Part shown: piece after piece, positions 40,788 through 49,781 of the stretch
Position numbering within the stretch: position 1 is the stretch's first letter
How the letters are laid out: each line of letters opens with the position of its first letter
Assembly: GCA_017559855.1 (NCBI GenBank)
Contig: JAFYQP010000002.1
Location: 1 to 52,600, forward strand
Direction of reading: 5' to 3'
From: Clostridia bacterium
GTDB taxonomy: Bacteria; Bacillota; Clostridia; Oscillospirales; JAAYXM01
DNA length: 52,600 nt
Program-made: the position numbers and the translations under genes
The notes under the pieces: model-generated
Databases searched by the model: none
The model's input: the letters and a program-made list of their open reading frames with translations, nothing else
Told to the model about the DNA's origin: nothing

Positions 40788-42257
40788 TTATTCTTCACCC
40801 TCCTCGGGATTTATTTCTTCCATAGTTACCTTAATTAGCGGCAGGATAACGTATACACAAGTACCTTCACCGAAGGTACTTTCTACTTTAAGTTCACCGC
40901 CGTGGAGTTTGACAATTTCGTCGCTTACCGCAAGTCCGATGCCGCTACCCTGAGTTTTGGACGTTCCTTTGTAGAATTTAAGTTTTACGTAAGGAAGTTC
41001 CTCTTCAGGGATTCCTTCGCCAAAATCACGAATGGAGATTACCGCATTTCCCTCTTCCGATATATGAGCACCGATTTCAAGTTTTTCTCCCTTTTCGCCG
41101 TGTTTTACCGCATTGTCTAAAATATTGAAGAAAACCTGTTTTAACCTCTCACGGTCACCGTTTATAATGATGTCACCGTCACACTGGTCGTATGCGATTT
41201 TAATTTTTTTCTTTTTGAAGGTTTCGTTATACATAAAGAGGGTTTCTTCAAGTTCAACTTTAAGATCCATTTCCTCCATACAAAGGTTAAAGCGACCTGA
41301 TTCCATCCTTGCGAAAACAAGTAATTCCTCAACCATTTTTGAAAGGCGACGGGTTTCTTTTAAGATAATGCCGATACCCTTCTGGGTTTCTTCGTAATTT
41401 TCAGCACCTACCGCGGTAAGGGTTTCGCCCCAACCGATAATGGCGGTAAGCGGTGTACGCAACTCGTGTGACACGGACGAAATAAACTCATTCTTCATTT
41501 TCTCCGTACGGGAGAGTTCAAGGGACATTTCGTTTATCGTGTCGCACAGTTCACCTATTTCATCATCGTATTTCTTTTCAATTTTGATGCCGTAACTACC
41601 TTTGGTAATCTGCTTTGTAATTTCTATAATCTCATTTAACGGGTTTACGATTGAACGGACAAAGTATCTGTTTGAAACGAAGACAAGGAGAATAATAATG
41701 ATGCCGATAAGGGTTGCTATAAGACTTTTTACAATTATGTCCTTATCAACCTCTCTGAGGCTTGTCACGTAACGAATTGCACCTATAACCTGCTGATTAT
41801 CCGTGACAAGAGGTGCGGTTACGCTTAAAATACGTTCACCCGTCATAGGATCGGTGCCGATATAGTCACAAACTTTATTCTCCAAAATCGCACGGTCAAT
41901 TTCCGGTGTGCCCGGAATTGTTCCTGTAGGAAGTCCCGACGTGGAGAACATAACACGCCCGTCGGTATATAAAATTTGACGTTCAAGTCTGTCACGTTCG
42001 GTAAAATCCAGCGTTTGTCTACGTGCATTGTGGTAGAATGAGGAGAAATCCGTATTTACGTTGTCGTTAAAATATCGTGCCGACATAAGTGAACGACTTG
42101 TAAGATTGTCCTTTGTGCTTGAGTATGAGAAATTCATACTCGCAACCGAGTAAATGATAACGGCAAGAACAACAAGCAATACCACATATATTAAGTTGTT
42201 TAAAATCCAGCGTTTCTTAATTCCGCCACCCTTGTGCTCTGCCACTTTTTTGCTCAC
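40788..42257 (-). CDS. Sensor histidine kinase
   Basis: A 489-residue membrane kinase. Span 1 is about 21-41 and span 2 about 177-197, with a 135-residue extracellular sensor between them (RYFNDNVNTDFSSFYHNARR). HAMP follows, then the phospho-acceptor His264 in VSHELRTPLTAIIGWGETL, and ATPase boxes NILDNAVKHGEKGE, IRDFGEGIPEE and GSGIGLAVSDEIVKLHGG. It is distinct from the kinase at 24616-26025. Its partner is the regulator seven bases upstream. Confidence 0.94.
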   Translation of the reverse strand: MSKKVAEHKGGGIKKRWILNNLIYVVLLVVLAVIIYSVASMNFSYSSTKDNLTSRSLMSARYFNDNVNTDFSSFYHNARRQTLDFTERDRLERQILYTDGRVMFSTSGLPTGTIPGTPEIDRAILENKVCDYIGTDPMTGERILSVTAPLVTDNQQVIGAIRYVTSLREVDKDIIVKSLIATLIGIIIILLVFVSNRYFVRSIVNPLNEIIEITKQITKGSYGIKIEKKYDDEIGELCDTINEMSLELSRTEKMKNEFISSVSHELRTPLTAIIGWGETLTAVGAENYEETQKGIGIILKETRRLSKMVEELLVFARMESGRFNLCMEEMDLKVELEETLFMYNETFKKKKIKIAYDQCDGDIIINGDRERLKQVFFNILDNAVKHGEKGEKLEIGAHISEEGNAVISIRDFGEGIPEEELPYVKLKFYKGTSKTQGSGIGLAVSDEIVKLHGGELKVESTFGEGTCVYVILPLIKVTMEEINPEEGEE

Positions 42258-42264
42258 CTACCTG

Positions 42265-42954
42265 TTAATTGCTCCATCTGTATCCGTATGATCTTTCGGT
42301 CTTGATGTATTCAGGATTTGCGGGATCGTCCTCAATCTTTATACGGAGACGTCGTATATTTACGTCGATTATTTTAAGTTCATCGCAGTACTCACTTCCC
42401 CATACTGCCGCAAAAATATCATCACGGGATACCGGCTCGTCGGGGTTTTCCATAAAGAACTTCATAAGTGCGTACTCAATCTGTGTAAGTTTTATGCGTA
42501 CGCCGTTTTTGTCAAGTGTACGGCGTTTTGTGTCCAACACAAAAGGTCCACTTTTGATATGTGACGTATCCTCAACCACGATATCGCCAAGGCGTCTGAA
42601 AAGTGCGTCAATTCGTGCGATAAGTTCCGTAGGAGAAAAGGGTTTTGTAACGTAATCGTCCGCACCGGTCATAAGTCCGGTTACACGGTCAACCTCCTGT
42701 GCCTTTGAGGTGAGCATTATTATACCGATTTTCGAGCCGTTTCCTCGAATCCTGCGGCACACCTCAAAACCGTCAATATCAGGAAGCATAATGTCAAGGA
42801 GTGCAACGCCAATATCCTTTTGCTCATTTAAAAGGGTAAGTGCTTGTTCTCCACACTCCGCCTCCACGATTTCATAACCTGCACGCTCTAAATTTATAAC
42901 AACGAAACTTCTGATACTCGGCTCGTCGTCTAATACAAGAACTTTCTTCTTCAT
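42265..42954 (-). CDS. OmpR-family response regulator
   Basis: A 229-residue regulator. The receiver has Asp9, Asp10, Glu11, phospho-acceptor Asp54 in ALLDIMLPDIDG and Lys104 in YVTKPF. The winged-helix half has KLTQIEYALMKFFMENPDEP and IIDVNIRRLRIKIEDDP. The ATG at 42954 follows GGAGG by seven bases; the open frame extends upstream over the end of the lipoprotein gene. It forms a three-gene module with the lipoprotein and kinase. Confidence 0.93.
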   Translation of the reverse strand: MKKKVLVLDDEPSIRSFVVINLERAGYEIVEAECGEQALTLLNEQKDIGVALLDIMLPDIDGFEVCRRIRGNGSKIGIIMLTSKAQEVDRVTGLMTGADDYVTKPFSPTELIARIDALFRRLGDIVVEDTSHIKSGPFVLDTKRRTLDKNGVRIKLTQIEYALMKFFMENPDEPVSRDDIFAAVWGSEYCDELKIIDVNIRRLRIKIEDDPANPEYIKTERSYGYRWSN

Positions 42955-42968
42955 ACCATAACCTCCAA

Positions 42969-44294
42969 TTAAAATACAACCTCGCCCGTTGACCATTCTG
43001 CTTCACGGAATGTAAAACGTTCAGCCAACATCTCGGCGGTGATGTCGTATCCTAAATAGCGTTTTTTCTTGATTTGTATCGCATAGAGAGTGTTTCCACG
43101 CTCGGACAGTTTTTCATATCCCAATTTTTCCATATTTTTCTCACGGTTTTCACCGGAGATTGCCATTATGCTAAACAATTCCTCGCGAGTACCGTCCTCT
43201 TTATAACTGTACACCGTGCTCACGTTAAGTGAGGGGGACATTTTGCGATAGACGGCAACGCATCGATTTCGCCAATCAAGGGGCAGGGATACATTCCACT
43301 TCTCCACGCTTGAACGGAAGATAAACGCTTTCAATTTATAGTCTTTTCCAACACCATACCATGAAACGCCGGGGATAATTTCGCCCTCACCCTCACCATT
43401 TACGGGCATACCTGGTATGGGGATCTCCAGAGCACCGTCTAAGTCAACATCCTCACAGTACATTTCATATGTACGTGCGGTCTTTTCGCTTTCCTCGGCG
43501 GTGTCGGAATATGTAAGATTTTTAAGGATTTTATCCTTCCATGTTATAACGTCTGTAATAACACCTGCGGAGCCGTGTCGTTTTTCAACAAACACCGCGG
43601 GTTGCATATCATCTATATATGCGGCACGAATTCTTAAAATCACGTCACTCTTTGCGGAAAGAGGGGCAGATGCTCGGAAAATGAAATTCCCCTCATCTTG
43701 AGAGTAAAATGCAAGTTTCTGCTTTCCGTCGGCAGGATCTTGATACACAACGCACAAGTCGTTTACCATATCGCCGTTTAAATCGCAGGCGATGTGATAG
43801 AGACTGTTTACCTCGCAAAGTTTAACCGAATCTTCTTCGGTCACCGAGTACACGCCAACAGACTTGGCCCCGCTGTCGGACAAACTCCAACCGATGATTA
43901 CCTCGTTATTGCCGTTGCCCATAAGGTCGGCGTAGGTTACGTTTTCCACCGTATCGCCCGAACCCTCGATTTTTGCGGTAATACCGTAGCCTTCCTCGTT
44001 CTGTTCAAAGAAATACGCGTATACTTTATGTGCATTTCCGATTTCTCTGAAAAATGCAACGCCCTCGTCGATTCCGTCATTATCAAGGTCGGTAAGTTGC
44101 ACGGACTGACGGTTGGTGCCGCCGTTCGGGGATACAAGTTCAAAACCTTCGTTTTTGATTTTGTTTATTTCATCGTTAAATTCAACGTATTCTTCAGGTA
44201 ATTGTGGTACGCGAAGAGAGCCGTCTATGGTATCCTCGCCACAGCCGCAAAGCATTATGAGTATTGCAATTATAAAGGCAATTTTTGTACGCAT
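42969..44294 (-). CDS. Lipoprotein with FG-GAP/VCBS-like repeats
   Basis: A 441-residue putative lipoprotein. A signal peptide ends in the lipobox LCGC, making Cys18 the lipidated residue. The body has several D-x-D/N-x-D/N-G repeats like FG-GAP or VCBS blades (LTDLDNDGIDEGVAFF, ADLMGNGNNEVIIGW, CDLNGDMVNDLCVVY, EDVDLDGALEIPI), so a calcium-binding propeller is likely. The exact family is unknown. The ATG at 44294 follows GGAGGGAG. It heads the long operon and precedes the two-component genes, so an accessory sensor role is possible. Confidence 0.75.
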   Translation of the reverse strand: MRTKIAFIIAILIMLCGCGEDTIDGSLRVPQLPEEYVEFNDEINKIKNEGFELVSPNGGTNRQSVQLTDLDNDGIDEGVAFFREIGNAHKVYAYFFEQNEEGYGITAKIEGSGDTVENVTYADLMGNGNNEVIIGWSLSDSGAKSVGVYSVTEEDSVKLCEVNSLYHIACDLNGDMVNDLCVVYQDPADGKQKLAFYSQDEGNFIFRASAPLSAKSDVILRIRAAYIDDMQPAVFVEKRHGSAGVITDVITWKDKILKNLTYSDTAEESEKTARTYEMYCEDVDLDGALEIPIPGMPVNGEGEGEIIPGVSWYGVGKDYKLKAFIFRSSVEKWNVSLPLDWRNRCVAVYRKMSPSLNVSTVYSYKEDGTREELFSIMAISGENREKNMEKLGYEKLSERGNTLYAIQIKKKRYLGYDITAEMLAERFTFREAEWSTGEVVF

Positions 44295-44356
44295 AACTAC
44301 TCCCTCCGTCCTCTGAATTTCATGCACTTCTGCACAGGGCATACATACCCGATAAT

Positions 44357-44365
44357 ATTATATCA
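44357..44365 (-). promoter_or_regulatory. Extended -10 promoter of the lipoprotein-recA-cysS operon
   Basis: Read leftward: TGA directly joined to a perfect TATAAT (complement of 44357-44365), an extended -10 element. No good -35 is seen 17 bases upstream. The leader is about 55 bases. Confidence 0.6.
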
Positions 44366-44426
44366 CATCTTTTCTCACTTGCCTATAATTATTTTACCTT
44401 TTTTTATACTTTTTTTAAGATAAAAA

Positions 44427-44455
44427 TTGACGGATAGTACAGAATCCATTATAAT
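44427..44455 (+). promoter_or_regulatory. Sigma-A-type promoter of the pyrK operon
   Basis: TTGACG at 44427-44432, a 17-base spacer, and TATAAT at 44450-44455. The predicted start near 44462 leaves a leader of about 30 bases, too short for a PyrR attenuator. Confidence 0.8.
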
Positions 44456-44493
44456 ATTCTCTATAAATATATTTTGGAATGGAATGGAAAATT

Positions 44494-45261
44494 ATGGCTA
44501 TTACAGAAATCTGCACAATTATCGCTTTAAAGCAACTTTCCCCCACTCATTTTGACATGATTTTGGATGCTCCCAAACTCTCCGAGATGGCAAAGCCCGG
44601 TCAGTTTGTGTCTATCCTTTGCGGTCATTCCCGCACATTACGTCGCCCCATAAGCATCTGCGATGCTCTTGAGGGTACACTCCGCCTTGTTTTTGAGGTA
44701 AGGGGCGAGGGTACGGAATATTTATCAAAACGCAAAGTTGGTGACACGCTCGACGTGCTCGGCACTTTAGGTTGCGGTACTTTCCCCATACTCGACGATG
44801 ACCGTCCCGTCCTTCTTATCGGCGGCGGTATAGGCGCACCGCCTCTTCTCTACACCGCAAAGGCACAAAAGGCGGCTCATGCGGTTCTCGGTTTCAGAAA
44901 TGAGGCTGCAATTGTTCTTAAAAACGATTTCTACAATGCTTGCGAAACCCTTATGATTGCAACCGATGACGGTTCATTCGGTGCCAAGGGCACAATCGAG
45001 GCACCCGCACGTCTGCTTCTCTCCAAGAACAAGTATTCCGCAATTCTTGCCTGCGGTCCCAAGCCCATGTTAAAAGCCGCACAGAGTCTTGCAGAGGAAT
45101 TCGGCATTCCCTGTTGGCTTTCAATGGAAGAGCGTATGGGTTGCGGTATCGGTGCGTGTCTTGTTTGTGCTTGTAAGACGAAGGATGAAAACGGTGAGGA
45201 AAAGTTCTCACACGTTTGCAAAGACGGCCCTGTATTCCCCGCAGAATACATGGTATGGTAA
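44494..45261 (+). CDS. pyrK: Dihydroorotate dehydrogenase electron-transfer subunit PyrK
   Basis: A 255-residue iron-sulphur flavoprotein that passes electrons from PyrD to NAD+. The FAD motif RRPISICDA and the NAD site LIGGGIGAPPLLY are present. The 2Fe-2S ligands are Cys217, Cys222, Cys225 and Cys242 in GCGIGACLVCACKT and HVCKDGP. The start is less certain: the ATG at 44494 follows a weak GGAA; an ATG at 44479 gives five more residues. It is first in the rightward operon, 12 bases from pyrD. Confidence 0.95.
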   Translation: MAITEICTIIALKQLSPTHFDMILDAPKLSEMAKPGQFVSILCGHSRTLRRPISICDALEGTLRLVFEVRGEGTEYLSKRKVGDTLDVLGTLGCGTFPILDDDRPVLLIGGGIGAPPLLYTAKAQKAAHAVLGFRNEAAIVLKNDFYNACETLMIATDDGSFGAKGTIEAPARLLLSKNKYSAILACGPKPMLKAAQSLAEEFGIPCWLSMEERMGCGIGACLVCACKTKDENGEEKFSHVCKDGPVFPAEYMVW

Positions 45262-45273
45262 GGAGGCAAAGTT

Positions 45274-46185
45274 ATGAATTTATCGGTTAATATAGCAGGT
45301 GTTGAACTTAAAAATCCGGTTGTCACCGCCTCCGGCACTTTTGGTTTCGGCCATGAGTACAATGAATTTTACGATTTATCCGAACTTGGCGGTATCGCGG
45401 TAAAGGGCCTTACCTTAAAACCCCGTTTAGGTAATCCCCCGCCTCGTATTGCAGAGACTCCCATGGGTATTTTAAACTCGGTCGGTCTGCAAAATCCTGG
45501 TATTGAAAAGTTTATCGAGGAGGAAATTCCCTTCCTCCGCAAGTTTGACACTAAAATTATCGCAAACATTTCCGGCTCAACCGTTGAAGATTACATTGCT
45601 ATTGCAGAAATTGCAGGTAATTCCGACGTTGACCTGCTCGAACTCAATATCTCCTGCCCTAACGTGAAGGCAGGCGGTATGGCGTTTGGTACCTGTCCGA
45701 AATCCGTTGAGGACCTTGTTAAGAAGGTACGGGCGGTAGTTAACCGTCCGCTTATCGTAAAACTCTCCCCCAACGTTACCGACATTACCGAAATTGCACG
45801 TGCGGCGGAGTCAAGCGGTGCGGATGCACTCAGTCTTATAAACACCCTTTTGGGTATGAGAATTGATATAAAAACCCGCCGTCCCATTTTAAAGAACAAT
45901 ATGGGCGGTATGTCCGGCCGTGCGGTTTTCCCCATTGCCGTACGCATGATAAATCAGGTTTACCGTGCGGTTAAACTCCCGCTTATCGGTATGGGCGGTG
46001 TTGCCACCGGAAACGATGCGATTGAAATGATGCTTGCAGGTGCTTCTGCCGTTGCGGTTGGTACTGCATGTTTCACCGATCCCATGGCACCGGTCAAGGT
46101 TCGTGACGGCATTGTTGATTACCTCAAGGCAAACAACATTGATGATGTAAACGACCTTGTAGGTCAGGTGATACTGCATGACTAA
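45274..46185 (+). CDS. pyrD: Dihydroorotate dehydrogenase, class 1B catalytic subunit
   Basis: A 303-residue FMN enzyme for the fourth step of UMP synthesis. The active-site Cys128 in ELNISCPNVKAGG marks class 1 enzymes, and pairing with pyrK marks class 1B. SGTFGFGHEYNEFYDL, NSVGLQNPG and GMGGVATGNDAIEMMLAGAS are family segments. AAGGAGG precedes the ATG. Its 3' end overlaps the next gene by eight bases. Confidence 0.97.
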   Translation: MNLSVNIAGVELKNPVVTASGTFGFGHEYNEFYDLSELGGIAVKGLTLKPRLGNPPPRIAETPMGILNSVGLQNPGIEKFIEEEIPFLRKFDTKIIANISGSTVEDYIAIAEIAGNSDVDLLELNISCPNVKAGGMAFGTCPKSVEDLVKKVRAVVNRPLIVKLSPNVTDITEIARAAESSGADALSLINTLLGMRIDIKTRRPILKNNMGGMSGRAVFPIAVRMINQVYRAVKLPLIGMGGVATGNDAIEMMLAGASAVAVGTACFTDPMAPVKVRDGIVDYLKANNIDDVNDLVGQVILHD

Positions 46186-47329
46186 AATTTTCGTCGTCCG
46201 TCACGCAGAGGCAGACGGTAATATCTACCGTCGCGTTCACGGGCATTACGATGGCTACGTTACACGAAACGGGTATCGTCAAATCGAGGCTCTCCGTGAG
46301 CGTTTTGCAGACATTCCCGTTGACGTTGTATACTCAAGTGATCTTTTCCGCACTTGCAAAACCGCCGAGGGAATCTATGGCGGCAGAGGTATTCCCCATA
46401 TCAAATGCGAAGATTTCAGAGAAATCAACTTGGGCGTATGGGAGGATCTTACCTGGGGTGAACTTATGCGTTCCTACCCTGTGGAGTACGATGCCTGGAC
46501 ATATCATCCCCAGGATTTCAGGGTGGAAAAGTCTGAGTCTTATGCCGAGGTTTACCTGCGTTTTAAGGCAAAACTCGACGAGATTGTAAAAGAAAACCCG
46601 AATAGGACCATAGCGGTTGTTAGCCACGGTTCCGCAATAAGAAGTCTTCTTTGCGGTCTTTCGTTCGGCGGCGACATGAACCGTCTTATGGACATTAAAT
46701 GGTGCGACAACACCGCGGTTGCATATATTGAAGCGGACGAGAATTTAAATTACGAAATTATTTATCAGAACGATAATTCACATCTTAAAGAACTCAGCAC
46801 TTTAAACCGCCAGAAATGGTGGCGTGAGGGCGACCGACAGTCCATGTATAATCTTTGGTTTTCCTCCGCAGCTTTTCCGGAGGACTCACAAAAGGCATGT
46901 GACTATCACAGAGATGCCTGGTTTACCATTTTCGGTGCGGGCGGCTTCTCTCCCCTTTGTGCAAAATTGCACGTAGAAAATCTCTACTCCTCATGTCGAG
47001 GGGCAATCGCCTTCGGCTACCGTGAGGACGAAGAGGTAGGTGCAATAATGCTTGACGGCAGTGCAAGACTTGTTCCTGACGGCGGACACATTTCCCTGCT
47101 CTATTTAAACGAGGAGTTTCGGTCACAGGGTTTTGGTATTCAATTTTTAGGCTATGCGGTAAGTATTTACCGAAATCTCGGTCGAAAATTCCTTACCATC
47201 CGTGTTGCAGAGCATAATGCACACGCAATTGCGTTCTATGAAAAGTACGGTTTTGAGGAATTCGGCCGTGAAAACGACGGTGAATCGGTGCAGATTCTTA
47301 TGAAGATGCCCATATATTATGAGTTGTAA
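46178..47329 (+). CDS. Histidine phosphatase fused to GNAT acetyltransferase
   Basis: A 383-residue two-domain protein. Residues 1-200 are a phosphoglycerate-mutase-type phosphatase: catalytic His9 in VVRHAEADGN, the acid residue in REINLGVWED, and His150 in VVSHGSAIRSL. Residues 215-383 are a GNAT domain with the acetyl-CoA loop RSQGFG (315-320) and AHAIAFYEKYGFEEFGREND. The frame is continuous and no start lies at the join. Substrates are unknown. The coupling to pyrD (eight-base overlap) suggests co-expression, perhaps in nucleotide or phosphosugar house-cleaning, which is speculation. Confidence 0.87.
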   Translation: MTKIFVVRHAEADGNIYRRVHGHYDGYVTRNGYRQIEALRERFADIPVDVVYSSDLFRTCKTAEGIYGGRGIPHIKCEDFREINLGVWEDLTWGELMRSYPVEYDAWTYHPQDFRVEKSESYAEVYLRFKAKLDEIVKENPNRTIAVVSHGSAIRSLLCGLSFGGDMNRLMDIKWCDNTAVAYIEADENLNYEIIYQNDNSHLKELSTLNRQKWWREGDRQSMYNLWFSSAAFPEDSQKACDYHRDAWFTIFGAGGFSPLCAKLHVENLYSSCRGAIAFGYREDEEVGAIMLDGSARLVPDGGHISLLYLNEEFRSQGFGIQFLGYAVSIYRNLGRKFLTIRVAEHNAHAIAFYEKYGFEEFGRENDGESVQILMKMPIYYEL

Positions 47330-47344
47330 AAGGACTTGATTTAA

Positions 47345-48958
47345 TTGACAAAGAAAGAAAGCAACACCTTTTTTAAAGGTGCACTTATCCTTGCGGTTTC
47401 AAACATTTTAATTAAAATCATCGGTGCGGTGTTTAAAATACCCTTAACCCGTATTGTGGGCGACTATGCAATGGGCCTTTATAACACGGCATACACCTAC
47501 TACACGATTTTACTTACCATTGCAACCGCAGGTCTCCCCATTGCGATATCAAAGATGATATCCGAAAGTCGGGCATTGGGCAAATACTCCCTCGCAAAGC
47601 GAATTTTCAGAATGGCACTTCTTACTTGTGCCGCTCTCGGTCTTTTCGGCACGGTGGTTATGCTTTTAGCACCAAGTGTTCTCGGCAAATTCTTCCCCGC
47701 CGCTTACGGAGTTTTATTCAACAACCCCGATACTATTGAGAGTTTATGGGCACTCGCCCCTGCGGTACTGTTTATTTCCGTAGCCGCCGCTTTCCGCGGT
47801 TACTTCCAGGGACATAACGATATGCTCCCCACCGCACTTTCACAACTTACCGAGGCACTTTGCCGTTTATTTGTAGGTCTTGCACTTGCATATCTTTTCA
47901 TCAAAATCGGACTTGCACAGAAATTCATAGCGGCAGGTGCAATTTTCGGCATTACCTTCGGCACTCTGCTTTCCGCACTTTTACTTTTTGGAATTTTCCT
48001 TTACAGAAAGAAAAAAGCAGGAAATGAACTCGATGCACTCCAAGATGACCGCAGCGGTAAAACAATTTTTAACAATCTCATGTCAATCGCCGTTCCGGTA
48101 ACTATCGGTGCTTTGGTAATCAATTTAACAAACTTTATTGATACGATTATGATCCCATCCCGCCTTCTTTCCATCGGCGAGTACACCCGTGACCGTGTAA
48201 CCGAACTTTACGGTATCTACACAAGTTATGCGGTGTCCATGTTTAACCTTGTACCAAACGTTTTAATTTCAATAAACGCAAGTATTACACCGGTTGTTGC
48301 GGCGGCTTACGCACGAGAGGATAAAAAGGAACTGCACAGCACCCTAACCTCTGCAATCCGCCTTGTTATAATCATTTCCGCACCTGCGGCGGTAGGTATT
48401 TCGGTTTTATCACAACCTATACTCTCCCTGCTGTTTGGTGTAGGTGAAAGTGCAAACATCGCGGCGGGTGCCCTTTCGATTTTATCCTTCGGCTCACTTT
48501 TCCTTTGCATTTCTTCACTTGCATCGACTATCTTGCAGTCACTTGGTAAGGCAAGTATTCCGGTTTACAATATGCTTATCGGTGCGGGACTTAAACTTCT
48601 TGCAAACTTCTTCCTTATTGCAATTCCCGGTGTTGAACTTTTAGGTGCGGCAATCGGTACGGTAATCTGTTATGCAGTTATTGCAATATTAAACCTTGCA
48701 TATCTCGCTAAATTCATTGGCTTTAAGCCGAGTTTAAGCACTTACCTCCGTCCCCTCATTGCAACGGTTGTAATGGGTGCGATTGCATTTTTCGTTTGCA
48801 ATCTCATAAGCGGAATATTTATTTCCATCGTAGTATCTATCGGTACTGCGGCAATTGGTTACGGTGTTGTTCTTATCGCAATCGGCGGTATAACCCGTGA
48901 GGATGTAAAACTCCTGCCAAAAGGTGAGAAAATAGCAAACCTGCTTCGACTTAAATAA
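47345..48958 (+). CDS. SpoVB/YtgP-type lipid-linked precursor flippase
   Basis: A 537-residue membrane protein with about 14 spans, of the MOP superfamily branch that includes YtgP/MurJ and SpoVB. Landmarks: AVSNILIKIIGAVFKIPLTR, GDYAMGLYNTAYTYYTILLT, FRGYFQGHNDMLPTALSQLTEALCR (a strong YtgP-type segment) and IGTVICYAVIAILN. It starts with TTG at 47345, nine or so bases after AAAGGA, and no better ATG is nearby. It is last in the pyrK operon before the terminator. It is a candidate MurJ for this organism; the second flippase at 6799 lacks the FRGYFQG segment. Confidence 0.9.
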   Translation: MTKKESNTFFKGALILAVSNILIKIIGAVFKIPLTRIVGDYAMGLYNTAYTYYTILLTIATAGLPIAISKMISESRALGKYSLAKRIFRMALLTCAALGLFGTVVMLLAPSVLGKFFPAAYGVLFNNPDTIESLWALAPAVLFISVAAAFRGYFQGHNDMLPTALSQLTEALCRLFVGLALAYLFIKIGLAQKFIAAGAIFGITFGTLLSALLLFGIFLYRKKKAGNELDALQDDRSGKTIFNNLMSIAVPVTIGALVINLTNFIDTIMIPSRLLSIGEYTRDRVTELYGIYTSYAVSMFNLVPNVLISINASITPVVAAAYAREDKKELHSTLTSAIRLVIIISAPAAVGISVLSQPILSLLFGVGESANIAAGALSILSFGSLFLCISSLASTILQSLGKASIPVYNMLIGAGLKLLANFFLIAIPGVELLGAAIGTVICYAVIAILNLAYLAKFIGFKPSLSTYLRPLIATVVMGAIAFFVCNLISGIFISIVVSIGTAAIGYGVVLIAIGGITREDVKLLPKGEKIANLLRLK

Positions 48959-48998
48959 AAAAATCCCTTACTCTCACGAGTAAGGGATTTTTTTATTT
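48953..48998. terminator. Bidirectional terminator between convergent operons
   Basis: A perfect 21-bp stem (48953-48973 with 48978-48998) closes a TCAC loop, with A and T tracts at its base. It overlaps the flippase stop codon and lies three bases from the stop of the facing SDR gene. Confidence 0.96.
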
Positions 48999-49001
48999 AT
49001 A

Positions 49002-49766
49002 TTAGAGGGTTGAACCAAAGTCGGTAACGATGGTCTGACCTGTGATTGCACGGGATTCGTCGCTTGCGAAGAAGAGGAGCATATTTGCAACGTCATCGGG
49101 CATACAGGGCTGAACCTTTAAGTCGTTGTGCTTCATCATCTGGCCGAAGATGTTCATATCCATATTCTCCGGTGCCATACCTGCAACCATGGGGGTAACG
49201 ATTGTTCCCGGACAGATTGCGTTACAACGGATGTTGGTACCTGCGAAACGGAGTGCGGTGTGGCGAGTAACGCCGATCACAGCCGCCTTGGATGCAACGT
49301 ATGCTGCACCGCCACAGCCCATAACACCTGCAACGGACGCAACGTTTACGATTGAACCGTAGCCGGTCTTTGCCATCTCGGAACTTACCTCACGGATCAT
49401 GCACATTGTACCCTTGGTATTGATGTTAAGTACCTTTTCAACGTCTGCATCGTCAAAATTATCAATTGCCTTAAGGCCGGTATCAAGGACACCTGCATTG
49501 TTGATAAGAACATCGATTTTGCCGAATGCTTCAATGGTTTTTTCTGCAACCATCTTTGCATCCTCTGCCTTTGAAATATCGCTTACAATGGGGAGAACTT
49601 CGCCGCCGATAGCGCGAATTTTCTCCGCAACTTCAGACAGCGGAGCCTCACGACGTGCGGTGATTACTACTTTTGCACCCTCGGATGCAAACTTGATTGC
49701 GGTTGCGGCACCAACGCCGGAGTTACCGCCGGTAACGATTGCTACTTTTCCTTCTAAACGAGCCAT
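49002..49766 (-). CDS. Short-chain dehydrogenase/reductase
   Basis: A 254-residue classical SDR. The NAD(P) motif is TGGNSGVG (12-19), NNAG at 89-92, and the catalytic tetrad Asn115, Ser144, Tyr156, Lys160 is complete. Alanine-39-type residues after beta-2 (TARRE) lean to NADP(H). The family covers 3-oxoacyl-ACP reductases, sugar and steroid dehydrogenases; the substrate cannot be told. It is last in a leftward unit after the ClC gene, 15 bases away, with AGGAGG before its ATG. Confidence 0.93.
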   Translation of the reverse strand: MARLEGKVAIVTGGNSGVGAATAIKFASEGAKVVITARREAPLSEVAEKIRAIGGEVLPIVSDISKAEDAKMVAEKTIEAFGKIDVLINNAGVLDTGLKAIDNFDDADVEKVLNINTKGTMCMIREVSSEMAKTGYGSIVNVASVAGVMGCGGAAYVASKAAVIGVTRHTALRFAGTNIRCNAICPGTIVTPMVAGMAPENMDMNIFGQMMKHNDLKVQPCMPDDVANMLLFFASDESRAITGQTIVTDFGSTL

Positions 49767-49781
49767 TTTAAACTTCCTCCT

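Noticed and set aside
44295-44493. PyrR attenuator or uracil riboswitch before pyrK
   Set aside because: The predicted pyrK leader is only about 30 bases and has no terminator/antiterminator pair.
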